Notes: generated by a model from the letters alone, not told the origin. A stretch of 64,000 nucleotides of DNA from Bin5 sp034428435 (GCA_034428435.1 DAOUHY010000349.1:11607-75606); one strand, 5' to 3'; shown: positions 1-9,074, counted from the stretch's first letter. Made by a program: numbers and translations.

Positions 1-729
1 CGCCCCTTGCTGACCGACCTGACTTCCGCCTACAGCGAGCGCAATCCACATGTTCAGTTCACTCTGTTCGCCGGTGGCAGCCGGATGGGGGAACGGTGGC
101 TGGAGTCCGGGCAGGCTGACATTGCGGCCAGCACGGCGGCCTATCCCGAGGCCGAAGTACCCGCCGGCCTTGTCCGCATACCCATCGGGCTGGATGGAAT
201 CGCGGTCATCGTTCACACTGAGAATCCGGTGGAAGCACTAACACTGGCGCAGATTCGGGCCCTCTTTGGCGGCAGCGTCCTGAACTGGGAGGAAGTTGGC
301 GGCGCTGCCAGAGACGTGCTTCTGGTGAGCCGTGAGGACGGCAGCGCCACGCGTGAACTGTTCGAAGAACGCGTCATGGACAAAGACCAGGTTTCTCTCA
401 CGGCGGTCGTCATGTCCACCAGCAGCAACGTCCTGGAGTATGTGGCCGGCCACCGCGACGCCATCGGCTATGTCACCTTCGCATACCTTTCGCAGCATGG
501 AGAGAACCCCTCAAATGCCGTTACGGTTGAACCGGAGGTCAAAGCTGTCTCAGTTGAGGGGCGAGTACCGTTTGGCGCGGACCTGGCCAATTACCAGTAT
601 TCGCTGGCGCGGGCCCTGTATCTTCTCTTCCCACAGAGCGGTACCCCGTCGGTTCAGAAAGTGATCGATTTTGCGCGCGGCGAAGAGGGACAGGCTATCA
701 TCGCCCGCTATCATGTGCCGGTTCGGTAA
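1..729 (+). CDS. PstS-like phosphate-binding protein (5' partial)
   Basis: The reading frame is open from the first base, so the start and any signal peptide lie outside the window. The visible 240 or so residues form a type II periplasmic binding-protein fold of the PstS (PBP_like_2) kind. Supporting motifs are an early GGSRMGERWLESGQADIA stretch, the lobe-crossing IPIGLDGIAVIVH strand and SREDGSATRELFEE, which matches the anion-binding R-x-x-G-S-x-T-R loop of PstS. The expected role is capture of phosphate or a similar oxyanion for an ABC importer; the permease and ATPase genes are not in view. It ends 129 bp before a mobile repeat. The family is secure, the exact substrate less so. Confidence 0.8.
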   Translation, partial: RPLLTDLTSAYSERNPHVQFTLFAGGSRMGERWLESGQADIAASTAAYPEAEVPAGLVRIPIGLDGIAVIVHTENPVEALTLAQIRALFGGSVLNWEEVGGAARDVLLVSREDGSATRELFEERVMDKDQVSLTAVVMSTSSNVLEYVAGHRDAIGYVTFAYLSQHGENPSNAVTVEPEVKAVSVEGRVPFGADLANYQYSLARALYLLFPQSGTPSVQKVIDFARGEEGQAIIARYHVPVR

Positions 730-857
730 GGCGCTCTCGACATCCGTCTTGACCCTCTGAACGGCTCCGCCAGCCTGTAAGCGTTTGCCCCGGTACCCGC
801 CCTCTGCGACCGGTCAGGCGTTGAACGACCCGCCGGCCGGACCCACCCCTGCAAAAT

Positions 858-1302
858 GGGTGCATCCCAAAAAGGGGGCGAACTTTCCCGTGTCATAGTT
901 GAGGACTAAGCCACGTCCAGTTCACGATCTTATCTCTCTAGGCCAATCAGAGCACTCTCTCCTCGCCTTTGGGCGGTCGGGCCTAGTCGGCCCTCCCTTG
1001 TGCGGGGGCTCCGCCCCCGCAACGCCCCCTCTCCTACAACATGCCTGGTCGACCGGGTGTCGATATTCGTAACAGGTGCCCAATCGAAGGTGTCCAGCCA
1101 GACCACGTCCCGCCAGTCCCATCAAATCCCCGTAGGTGCCGGCCTTGTGCCTGCCCTCGCACCCGCCCCAACTGACGGACGCCATCGTACGGCCAGGCCT
1201 GGCGCGTGCAATGGGTCTCGCCCAAAGACGGTAAACAACCCCTGCCGCCACTGGCACCGATTCCCCGCCAGACTGTTCCCACCCCAATACTGGGATGCAC
1301 CC
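858..1302 (+). mobile_element. MITE-like repeat, copy 1
   Basis: This 445-bp non-coding element begins GGGTGCATCCCA and ends TGGGATGCACCC, which are inverted copies of each other. It shares its whole length with copies at 38897, 47472 (inverted) and 62883 (truncated). Inside, TGCGGGGGC-TCC-GCCCCCGCA at 1001-1021 is a perfect 9-bp-arm hairpin. The left flank CCCTGCAAAAT (847-857) and right flank CCCTGCAAAT (1304-1313) look like a target duplication with one indel. No frame encodes a recognisable transposase, so it would have to move in trans. Confidence 0.8.
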
Positions 1303-1319
1303 CCCCTGCAAATCGGGAG

Positions 1320-1348
1320 TTGCTCTCCGGCCTGCAATCTGTTATACT
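1320..1348 (+). promoter_or_regulatory. Putative sigma-A promoter of the nusA cluster
   Basis: TTGCTC (1320-1325) and TATACT (1343-1348) are separated by exactly 17 bp. The -35 box starts 17 bp after the end of the mobile repeat. Transcription would begin near 1355, giving a leader of about 215 nt before nusA that carries the hairpin at 1398-1416. Confidence 0.6.
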
Positions 1349-1397
1349 TGTGCCCGTTCGGCATGAGCGAGTATGATTTGATAGAGTTGTGTTTCTG

Positions 1398-1424
1398 AAG
1401 TGGGTTCCGCCCACTTTTCTTATT
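1398..1424 (+). terminator. Attenuator-like hairpin in the nusA leader
   Basis: AAGTGGG (1398-1404) and CCCACTT (1410-1416) form a perfect 7-bp stem with a 5-nt loop, followed by a T-rich tract. This is the shape of an intrinsic terminator, placed about 45 nt after the predicted transcription start and 150 nt before nusA. NusA is known to stimulate pausing and termination at such hairpins, so autoregulation by attenuation is a reasonable inference. Confidence 0.6.
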
Positions 1425-1568
1425 CTAAGGGCTCGTTGCCTGCAGAACCTGTTCGGAACGCTTGTCTACCTGCCTTTCTGTTTTCGTCTGCTGACGACCA
1501 TACCTTCCAGCCCTTTGCCAGCAGCCAATATGCTGAGTAGTCAAGTTTTCAGGAGTAGTTGAACGAAA

Positions 1569-3440
1569 ATGTCTAAAGAACTCATCGCTGGGATCAATCA
1601 GGTCGCGACGGATAAGGACCTCGACAATGAGGTGATTTTCGACGCAATCGAGGCTGCGCTCATCTCGGCCTACAAACGCAATTACGGCTCCGTTGCCAAT
1701 GTCACGGCTGCAGTGGACCGGGCGACAGGCGAAATGAAAGTATTCGCCGAGAAAGAGGTTGTCGAAGATATCCTCAACCCCAATACCGAGATCCTGTTAG
1801 ACGATGCCAGAACGGTAGAGCCGTCTTCCGAATTGGGCGATGTTGTATTGGTGCAGAATACACCCGGCAACTTCGGCCGTATCGCTGCCCAGACCGCCAA
1901 ACAGGTGATCTTGCAGCGCATTCGAGAAGCAGAACGGGACACAGTCTACGAGAACTTTGTCCACAAAGTAGGCGAGACTATCACAGCCCAGGTCCGCAGC
2001 GTCGATCTCGTATCCGGCGCCGTCACCATTCTGATCGACGACAGACACGAGAACCTGCTGCCCCGAGAGGAACAGATCCCGTCGGAGAATCTGCGTCGCG
2101 GAGACTATATCTGCCTGTATGTGGTTGATGTGCACCGCAGCAGTCGCGGCCCGATGATCAAGCTGAGCCGTACCCATCGCGATCTCCTCCGCCGCCTCAT
2201 GGAACAGGAAATCCCGGAGGTGCGCGATGGCACCGTCGAGATAAAGGCCATATCTCGTGAACCGGGCGCACGCAGCAAAGTGGCCGTGATGGCCACGCTC
2301 CCCGGCGTGGACCCGGTGGGTAGTTGTGTGGGGATGCGCGGCTTGCGTATTCAGAATATCGTGACCGAGCTGGCGGGCGAGAAAATCGACGTCGTCGAGT
2401 GGAGCGGAAATCTGCGCACCTACATCTCCAACGCCCTCGGGCCGGCCAAAGTGCAGAGTGTCATTCTTGAAGAAGACAGCAATATCAAAACGGCAATCGT
2501 CATCGTACCTGATCGACAACTCAGCCTTGCCATCGGCAAGGCAGGGCAGAACGCTCGTCTGGCAGCCAAACTGACGGGGTGGCGGATCGACATCAAGAGC
2601 GAAACCGAAGCCCACGCCGAAGGACTGGATCTGCTGGCAGCCGAGCAGGCTCAGTTGGCCTCCGGTGAACAAGACCTGCTCAGTATGGCGGAGAAGATCT
2701 TGCGCGACAAGGAAGAGTCCACCTCAAGCGAAGACACCTTCCGCCAGGCCGCTGAGCTGCTGCAAAGACGCGATGCCGCCAGCAGATCGGCCGACCAGGG
2801 CACACCTGCCGAGTGGCCCGAAACCTTCCCCGCGCAAGAAGAAGGACGCGGACTTGGCGTCGACGCAGAGGAGGCGTTGAGCGCTTTCGAGCGCGCCGCC
2901 GCCGCCGTTCAGGAAGAAGAGCCCTCCGGCATTTCCTTCGAAGATTTCGCCGTGGATGAGCCGGAGCCGGTTAGCTTCGGCGAAACACTGGACGACGAGG
3001 AAGACGTTAGAGAAGAAAGTGACGAAAGTCCTGATGCGGAAGAAGTGAGCGAACTGCCTGCCCTTCATCCCTCGCAACTGCCAGCGCAAACGGAAGAGCC
3101 TGAGCCCGAGCCGGAACGCACTCTCAGACCTGAAGATCTGCCCCAGGTTATTACCGCTGATATGCTGCGCCAGCGTATGGCCGCACGCCAGCAGGGAAGC
3201 TCGTCGGGCCCAGTCATCGGTTCACTGGACGATCTGGAAGTGCCTCCCGAGCTGCTCGATTCTTTGGACACGGCTGAAGACGCCGATGATGAGCTTGAAG
3301 AACAGGAACCCGGTCGCAGCAGGGCCCGCCGCGGCGGCCAGGCAACGCAGAAGAGGCAGCCAAGGCGTCAGAGAACGCGTCGGTCACGGGGACTCGAAGT
3401 CGACTTGGAAGAACTTGATGACGATGGGTTTGACCTGTAA
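1569..3440 (+). CDS. nusA: Transcription termination/antitermination factor NusA
   Basis: NusA binds RNA polymerase and nascent RNA and controls pausing, termination and antitermination. The 623-residue protein has an N-terminal polymerase-binding domain (about 1-130), an S1 domain (about 135-200) and two KH domains, with KH loops GSCVGMRGLRIQNIV and LAIGKAGQNARLAAKL. From about residue 350 it carries an unusual tail of some 270 residues, acidic and Pro/Glu-rich, ending in a very basic RRQRTRR segment. Typical Gram-positive NusA stops near residue 350-370. The ATG follows AGGAG by about 13 nt. It heads the nusA-ylxR-infB-rbfA cluster, but rimP, usually just upstream, is absent here. Confidence 0.95.
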   Translation: MSKELIAGINQVATDKDLDNEVIFDAIEAALISAYKRNYGSVANVTAAVDRATGEMKVFAEKEVVEDILNPNTEILLDDARTVEPSSELGDVVLVQNTPGNFGRIAAQTAKQVILQRIREAERDTVYENFVHKVGETITAQVRSVDLVSGAVTILIDDRHENLLPREEQIPSENLRRGDYICLYVVDVHRSSRGPMIKLSRTHRDLLRRLMEQEIPEVRDGTVEIKAISREPGARSKVAVMATLPGVDPVGSCVGMRGLRIQNIVTELAGEKIDVVEWSGNLRTYISNALGPAKVQSVILEEDSNIKTAIVIVPDRQLSLAIGKAGQNARLAAKLTGWRIDIKSETEAHAEGLDLLAAEQAQLASGEQDLLSMAEKILRDKEESTSSEDTFRQAAELLQRRDAASRSADQGTPAEWPETFPAQEEGRGLGVDAEEALSAFERAAAAVQEEEPSGISFEDFAVDEPEPVSFGETLDDEEDVREESDESPDAEEVSELPALHPSQLPAQTEEPEPEPERTLRPEDLPQVITADMLRQRMAARQQGSSSGPVIGSLDDLEVPPELLDSLDTAEDADDELEEQEPGRSRARRGGQATQKRQPRRQRTRRSRGLEVDLEELDDDGFDL

Positions 3441-3499
3441 GGTGGCTGCTGGTTCGTGTATCGTGCCTGAACTATTTCATCTGCCGTGCAACACCGGAA

Positions 3500-3820
3500 A
3501 TGGCAAAACGGGGAAAGGGATCGAAACAGCGGCGAGGCGCATTCCAGGCTCCCCAACGAATGTGCATTGCCTGCCGCGAGTCTGACGGAAAGCGCGACCT
3601 GATTCGTCTGGTCCGGGTTGCTGATGGAGTCCTTTTGGATGAAACCGGCAAAAAGGCCGGGCGCGGTGCCTATGTCCACCCGCAGGTCACCTGTTGGGAA
3701 AAGGCGCTGGACGGTGCATTGATACAGAAAGCGCTGCGAACAAAAATCAGCGCCGATAATCTGACGACACTGTCAGCGTCCGTTTCAACTCTTTTGCAAG
3801 TGTCGGACGAGACCGCGTAG
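3500..3820 (+). CDS. ylxR: YlxR-family RNA-binding protein (RnpM)
   Basis: This 106-residue basic protein has the DUF448/YlxR signature RMCIACRESDGKRDLIRLV near the N terminus and the GRGAYVHP loop of the family. YlxR proteins bind structured RNA; the Bacillus member (RnpM) modulates RNase P. It lies 59 bp after nusA and before infB, its normal place. The ATG used begins a lysine-rich MAKRGKGSK segment, as in relatives. It is probably co-transcribed with nusA. No L7Ae-like gene, often next in Firmicutes, is seen. Confidence 0.9.
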   Translation: MAKRGKGSKQRRGAFQAPQRMCIACRESDGKRDLIRLVRVADGVLLDETGKKAGRGAYVHPQVTCWEKALDGALIQKALRTKISADNLTTLSASVSTLLQVSDETA

Positions 3821-4400
3821 CAAGGAGCGAGAACGCATCTAAACGGTCAATTGTTGCTTACTGGAATCTCCTCCTCACATCTTTGCCTTTCACGCGGACT
3901 GTCAGAACTGTGAACTGTGCGATTGCGGGGAGGGCTGTGGTTACCTGGTATGCTCTTCAAACGTTCCTGCCCAACGCAGATGGAACGTTCCAAAGTGAGG
4001 GCGTATTCGCTGATTGACGGGACTTTTCCAATGAATGCAAGCCGATTGTCCGCTCCCTGACATGTGTCGGAATAGTGGGCTAACATTGGCTGTATTGCAG
4101 TCTGGGATGGAGAGGGGGAAGGCTACAGGGAAGAGAGGGGTGGTCGTGTAACGACTTGTCTTTCTACCGTAACCGCCTCTTGGCGCCCCGCTTAGGGCCT
4201 CCACCGCATGTGCCTGTGCATGCATTCCACCCCAGCCAAAAACCTGTGTAACGTTTGAGAAGGTACACGCAACTCGGAGCGTAAACGCCTCTCAGCTTCC
4301 TTCTCTCTGAAGACAGAGGGACGTTTTCGCTGTCAGTTTTAAACGGCATGGCGGCATGTAGAGCTGGGAATCGAAAACGATAGATGAAAGGAAGGCCAAA
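3821..4400 (+). other. Intergenic gap between ylxR and infB
   Basis: These 580 bases contain no reading frame with family features on either strand and no tRNA. The only structure I see is an inverted repeat, AACGTTCC (3960-3967) and GGAACGTT (3982-3989), around a 14-nt loop without a T-run. The infB ribosome-binding site AAGGAAGG lies at the right edge. The gap may hold an additional infB promoter, but I could not place one convincingly. Confidence 0.4.
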
Positions 4401-6281
4401 ATGGCAGCCGCAACGAAAGATCCGATGAAGATCCAGAATGGCAGCCCGGCTGACGACGCCTCCAACGGTGAAGCCGCTGGGCTGCCTACTTCCATCATAG
4501 TGGAGGAGTATGTAACCGTCCGCGCTCTAGCCGAAAGAATGGATCGCAGTCCTATCGATCTCATCAAAGTGCTGATGCAGTTCGGCATTATGGCGCCCAT
4601 CGACCAGACTCTCGATCACGATACAGCCGCCATCGTAGGTGAAGAACTCGGAATCGAGGTGCTCTGGCCGGTCGTGGAGGACGAAGAGCCGGAAGAGGCG
4701 CCCGACGAAGATCGAAGACCAAAAGAACGGGTGATGATCCAGGAGATCGTGGCCGAAGAAGCGGAAAAAAGCCTCGTGCCCCGGTCGCCCGTTGTGGCGG
4801 TCCTCGGACACGTTGATCACGGCAAGACAACGCTCCTCGATCGTATCCGCCGCACCAACGTAGTCGATACCGAGGCCGGCGGCATCACCCAGCATACCGG
4901 CGCCTACCAGGTGGAAGTCGACGGCAAAAAGATCACCTTCCTGGACACGCCCGGACATGAGGCATTCACTGCAATGCGGGCCCGCGGCGCGCAGGTTACC
5001 GACATCGTCATCCTCGTCGTCGCCGCCGACGATGGCATTATGCCCCAGACCCGGGAAGCAATCAGCCATGCCAGGGCAGCGGGCGTGACAATTGTCGTCG
5101 CCATCAACAAGATCGATAGCCTCAACGCCAACATAAACCGCGTCATGGAGGAACTATCAACAGAAGACCTGACACCGGAGGAATGGGGCGGCGAAACCAT
5201 CACCGTTCCGATCAGCGCGCTCAACGGCGACGGTGTCGACGACCTCTTGGAAAATATTCTCGTCGTCGCCGAACTGGATCAGCATAGTGCCAATCCCAGC
5301 GGACAATGTGTCGGTACCGTGATCGAAGCCCAATTGGATAAGCAGCGCGGAATCACTGCAACCCTGCTTGTACAAAACGGGACCCTGAAACGCGGGGATT
5401 CGCTGGTCGTCGGCGAGAACTGGGGACGTGTCAAGGCAATGTCCGACTACGAGGGCAATCAATTGAAGAAGGCCGGGCCGAGCACGCCGACGGTAATTCT
5501 GGGACTCAATGGCGTCCCAGCCGCCGGCGAGGTCTTCAGCGTAACCAAAAACGACAGAGCGGCCCGTACGCTTGCCGCCGAACGGCAGAACCAAGCCGCT
5601 CAGAATATCCGGGACTCCTCACCCCTGCCGATGACGCTGGAGGATATGTTCGCCCGTGTCGAAGGCGGCGAAGCCGAAACCCTCAATATCATCGTGCGGG
5701 CCGATGCGCAAGGTACGCTGGCCCCAATCATTCACAGCCTCGAACAGCTTGAAAACGATGAGGTAAAGGTCAAGATCATGCAGTCGGCAGTCGGCGACAT
5801 AACCGAATCGGACGTCATGCTCGCCGAAACCAGTCAGGCGATCGTCATCGGATTCGGCGTCAACATCGACAAGGCCGCTCTGGTGCGCGCCGAACAGTCC
5901 GGCGTCGAGATTCGGCACTATCAGATCATCTACAACCTGATCGAAGATGTAGAACAGGCGCTGAGCGGAATGTTGGACCCGATCTTCGAAGAGGTAGTCA
6001 CCGGCCATGCCGAGGTCCGGCAGATGTTCCGCGTGCGGCGCGGCGGCTTGATCGCCGGCTGCATGGTTCTTGACGGGGTCGTCAAACGTAACAGCCAGGC
6101 CCGGCTGCTCCGCAACGACGCAACCATTATCACAACAACCATCGAAAACCTCAAACGGTTTACCGAAGATGTCACCGAAGTGCGGGCCGGATATGAGTGC
6201 GGCATCAACCTCGCCGGCGTCAATTCAGACCTCCAGGAAGGTGACATTATCGAAGTCTTCGAGAGGCAACAGGTACGATAA
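4401..6281 (+). CDS. infB: Translation initiation factor IF-2
   Basis: IF-2 is the GTPase that brings initiator tRNA to the 30S subunit and promotes subunit joining. The 626-residue protein has one short IF2_N domain (about 34-85), an acidic linker, then the G domain with GHVDHGKT (136-143), DTPGHE (182-187) and NKID (236-239), followed by domains II, III and the C-terminal tRNA-binding domain. It is a short form: the long N-terminal extension of enterobacterial IF-2 is missing. The ATG has a good AAGGAAGG site at 7-8 nt. It sits between ylxR and rbfA, the conserved order. Confidence 0.96.
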   Translation: MAAATKDPMKIQNGSPADDASNGEAAGLPTSIIVEEYVTVRALAERMDRSPIDLIKVLMQFGIMAPIDQTLDHDTAAIVGEELGIEVLWPVVEDEEPEEAPDEDRRPKERVMIQEIVAEEAEKSLVPRSPVVAVLGHVDHGKTTLLDRIRRTNVVDTEAGGITQHTGAYQVEVDGKKITFLDTPGHEAFTAMRARGAQVTDIVILVVAADDGIMPQTREAISHARAAGVTIVVAINKIDSLNANINRVMEELSTEDLTPEEWGGETITVPISALNGDGVDDLLENILVVAELDQHSANPSGQCVGTVIEAQLDKQRGITATLLVQNGTLKRGDSLVVGENWGRVKAMSDYEGNQLKKAGPSTPTVILGLNGVPAAGEVFSVTKNDRAARTLAAERQNQAAQNIRDSSPLPMTLEDMFARVEGGEAETLNIIVRADAQGTLAPIIHSLEQLENDEVKVKIMQSAVGDITESDVMLAETSQAIVIGFGVNIDKAALVRAEQSGVEIRHYQIIYNLIEDVEQALSGMLDPIFEEVVTGHAEVRQMFRVRRGGLIAGCMVLDGVVKRNSQARLLRNDATIITTTIENLKRFTEDVTEVRAGYECGINLAGVNSDLQEGDIIEVFERQQVR

Positions 6282-6353
6282 TAGTTTCTGGTTTTCGGTT
6301 TATGGTTTATAGTGGGCACGTGTGCCTGACAACCAGAACGAACGACTGACGGC

Positions 6354-6809
6354 ATGGAAACGATGACGACCACAATTCGTCAGGAGCGGGCAGCAGAACT
6401 GCTCTACCAGGAACTATCTATCTTGATCGGCGCCGAACTGGATGACCCGGCGTTGGAACTGCTGGAGGTGACCAACGTGGTGGTCAGCCGCGACCTGCGC
6501 GTGGCAAAAGTCTACATCCATCAGGATAGCGACATCCAGCGCAGCTTGGTCCTCGCCAGACTCAAGAAAGCCGCCCCATTCCTGCGACGCCAACTGGCCC
6601 AGAGCTTAACGTTCCGCGCCGTTCCGGAACTGCTCTTCTACTATGACGATACCCCCGACCAGGCCGCTCGGGTGGATGCACTTTTGCAGAGCATCGCCGA
6701 AGAACGAGAGAGTCGTCTACAGGACGAAGGGAGTCCTCTTTCACCTTCGTCCTCCTCACTCTCTTCCCCGGATTTCTCCTCCATCGATGCTCAGAAAGAG
6801 GATGCATGA
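6354..6809 (+). CDS. rbfA: Ribosome-binding factor A
   Basis: RbfA is a KH-fold factor for late 30S maturation at 16S helix 1. The 151-residue protein has the family core (RQERAAELLYQELS, then LLEVTNVVVSRDLRVAKVYI and the LTFRAVPELLFYYDD segment). The C-terminal 30 residues are Ser/Pro-rich and not conserved. A second in-frame ATG at 6363 is an equally good start. Its TGA overlaps the ATG of the next gene by 4 bases (ATGA), which implies translational coupling with the DHH protein. Confidence 0.92.
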   Translation: METMTTTIRQERAAELLYQELSILIGAELDDPALELLEVTNVVVSRDLRVAKVYIHQDSDIQRSLVLARLKKAAPFLRRQLAQSLTFRAVPELLFYYDDTPDQAARVDALLQSIAEERESRLQDEGSPLSPSSSSLSSPDFSSIDAQKEDA

Positions 6810-7855
6810 CCCTGAACGCCTCCCTGCTTAAGCAGGGTGCTGCATGCGGCCAAGAGGGCGTCCCGCCGCCCCCTCTCCTGCTCAGTCTCCTGGAATCCAG
6901 CAACAACATCCTCTGCGTCAGCCATGTGAGCCCGGACGGAGACGCGGTCGGCAGTCTGCTCGGTTTGGGCAGCATTTTGCGTTCGCTGGGAAAACGGCCT
7001 GCCCTCGCCCTTCAGGACGAAGCGATGCCGGAGTTCCAGTTTATGCCCGGCGTAGAGAAAATCATCGGGCCGGCAGAGGTCGCGCATAGTTACGATCTCA
7101 TCGTCTGCCTGGACACATCCAGTATTGACCGGATGGGCACCGTCTACAGACCCGAGATCCACAATCAGGTTCCCCTTGTTGTCATTGACCATCACGTTAC
7201 CAATACCCTCTTCGGCACCGAAAACTGGGTTGATACCGGCTGCGCAGCCACATGCCAGATGCTTATTCACCTGGCCGATGCCCTGAATGTGCCGCTATCT
7301 GAGGAGATCGCCGTCTCCCTTCTGACCGGCCTCGTGACCGATACACTCTGTTTTCGGACCGCCAACACGAATACGAATGTCTTGCAGGCGAGCTTGCGTC
7401 TGTTGAACGCCGGTGCAAGTCTGGACTATGTCGTTCGCAATACCTTGGACAGCAGGTCGTTCAGCCTCGTTAAGCTCTGGGGGGCCGGTCTGGCCAATGT
7501 GCAGATGGATGACGGCATCATCTGGGCCACTCTCAACGCCGAGAGCCGGCAGCGAAGTGGTGTCGAACCCCACCAGAGCGACGGCCTGGCCAACTTCCTC
7601 GTCACCGTGAGAGAGGCCGACATCAGCGCTACTTTCGCCCAACGTTTTGCAAAAAACGGTCAGGAGTTGATCGAATGCAGTTTTCGGGCCAAGCCGGGGT
7701 TCAATGTGAGCCAGGTGGCCTTCGCATTCGGCGGCGGTGGACATCCACCTGCCGCCGGCTGCACAGTTCCCGGCACGCTACAGGAGGTCTCGGCACGCGT
7801 TGTGGCCGCGCTGCACGAATTGCGCCGCCAGAGTATTGATGGCGATAGGGGATAG
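6806..7855 (+). CDS. nrnA: DHH/DHHA1 phosphoesterase, NrnA-like
   Basis: Members of this family hydrolyse short oligoribonucleotides, pAp or cyclic-dinucleotide products using two metal ions. The 349-residue protein shows SHVSPDGDAVGS (39-50), CLDTSS around Asp103, the DHH triad at 128-130 and a C-terminal DHHA1 motif GGGGHPPAAG. Position between rbfA and truB is the standard site of the NrnA-type gene. It overlaps rbfA by 4 bases. The first 20 residues precede the usual family start, so a slightly later start cannot be excluded. Which substrate dominates is not decided by sequence. Confidence 0.88.
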   Translation: MTLNASLLKQGAACGQEGVPPPPLLLSLLESSNNILCVSHVSPDGDAVGSLLGLGSILRSLGKRPALALQDEAMPEFQFMPGVEKIIGPAEVAHSYDLIVCLDTSSIDRMGTVYRPEIHNQVPLVVIDHHVTNTLFGTENWVDTGCAATCQMLIHLADALNVPLSEEIAVSLLTGLVTDTLCFRTANTNTNVLQASLRLLNAGASLDYVVRNTLDSRSFSLVKLWGAGLANVQMDDGIIWATLNAESRQRSGVEPHQSDGLANFLVTVREADISATFAQRFAKNGQELIECSFRAKPGFNVSQVAFAFGGGGHPPAAGCTVPGTLQEVSARVVAALHELRRQSIDGDRG

Positions 7856-7890
7856 AGGACAGGGAGCAGCGCCGGCGACAAACCAGTACC

Positions 7891-8910
7891 ATGACCGATC
7901 TCCACGGAATCCTCCTTGTCGATAAACCGGGCCGCCCAAGCCCACAAACGTACGCCGCTGAGCCCGTCTCCGCGGATCTGCCTACCAGCCACGACATTGT
8001 GCAACGCGTCCGCCGCTTGAGTCGGCAAAGACGCATCGGCCACACCGGCACACTGGATCCGATGGCTAGCGGACTTCTCGTACTGTGCCTGGGCGTGGCC
8101 ACGCGATTGGTTGAGTACTATCAGGGGCATGACAAAACATACGAGGCCCGTGTAACATTGGGCCGCGCCACCGATACCTACGACGCTGTCGGCCGGACCG
8201 TCGCCCAGGCCCCGGTTCCGTCTCTGACCGACGCCGACGTGGAGGCCGCCCTGGTTGCCTTCCGTGGCCGGACTACTCAGATACCACCGGTCTACTCGGC
8301 ATTGAAACAGGGCGGTGAGAGTCTGCATCGCAAAGCCCGGCGCGGCGAGGCCGTAAGTGTGGCGCCGCGGGAGGTCACCATTCACCAGATAAGGCTTCTC
8401 TCCTATGCGCCGCCCGCAACAATATCTCTCCGGATTCGCTGTTCCGCCGGCACTTACGTGCGCAGCCTGGCCCACGCGCTGGGGCAGGCGTTGGGCACCG
8501 CCGGCCACTTGAGCTACCTGCGTCGCTTGGAAGCCGGCCCGTTTTCTGTCGCCGACGCGTCAGATCTGCCTGCAATTGAAAGCGCAGCGGCCGCCGGCAG
8601 GCTGGCCGAGCTGCTGCTGGCGCCCGATGCCGGCCTGGGTATGCCCCGACTGACCGTCAGTGAGGAGGAGCAACTCCGGCTGGGTTACGGGCAGAAAATC
8701 TACCAAAGTCGCGCACCCGCTGCCCATGAGCCGACCCCTTCCAACTCCTGCAGTTCGGAACGTGGGCGACTGGGTGGGCTTGCGGCCGCCTATGATCAAC
8801 GCGGCCGCTTCCTGGGCATTGCACGCGCGCGTGCCGCCGAAGGGAACGGAGACGGCACAGTATGGAAAGCCGAAAAGTGGCTCGCCCAACAGTTGGGGAG
8901 TCTCTCATAG
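7891..8910 (+). CDS. truB: tRNA pseudouridine(55) synthase TruB
   Basis: TruB makes pseudouridine 55 in the T-loop of tRNAs. The 339-residue protein has the motif GHTGTLDPMASGLL with catalytic Asp56, KTYEARVTLG, and the RCSAGTYVRSLA motif of the family. The N terminus is odd: the normally continuous 'DKPxGxTSH' segment is split by about 17 extra residues between DKPG (11-14) and TSHD (32-35). The C-terminal region from about 230 is also longer and less conserved. It follows the DHH gene by 35 bp and precedes ribF. Confidence 0.93.
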   Translation: MTDLHGILLVDKPGRPSPQTYAAEPVSADLPTSHDIVQRVRRLSRQRRIGHTGTLDPMASGLLVLCLGVATRLVEYYQGHDKTYEARVTLGRATDTYDAVGRTVAQAPVPSLTDADVEAALVAFRGRTTQIPPVYSALKQGGESLHRKARRGEAVSVAPREVTIHQIRLLSYAPPATISLRIRCSAGTYVRSLAHALGQALGTAGHLSYLRRLEAGPFSVADASDLPAIESAAAAGRLAELLLAPDAGLGMPRLTVSEEEQLRLGYGQKIYQSRAPAAHEPTPSNSCSSERGRLGGLAAAYDQRGRFLGIARARAAEGNGDGTVWKAEKWLAQQLGSLS

Positions 8911-9074
8911 TCTGCCGCCATAGTGACGAATGCGCATGCAGGTTAAAGAACAGCTTCTTCCTACTTCTCGAATCGCGTAGGGGCAGGCGGGACGCCTTCG
9001 TTCCTGCCGGGCAAACCGCCGGAGAGCACGGGTGGCAAACGGAATTCACGTTAAGTACCGGAAACTGATTTGAG

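Noticed and set aside
1797..2672. 291-codon minus-strand frame inside nusA
   Set aside because: Entirely covered by nusA, with no start signal or recognisable protein.
8911..9074. FMN riboswitch before ribF
   Set aside because: The conserved RFN-element blocks are absent; only a weak GC inverted repeat around 8980-9020 is seen.
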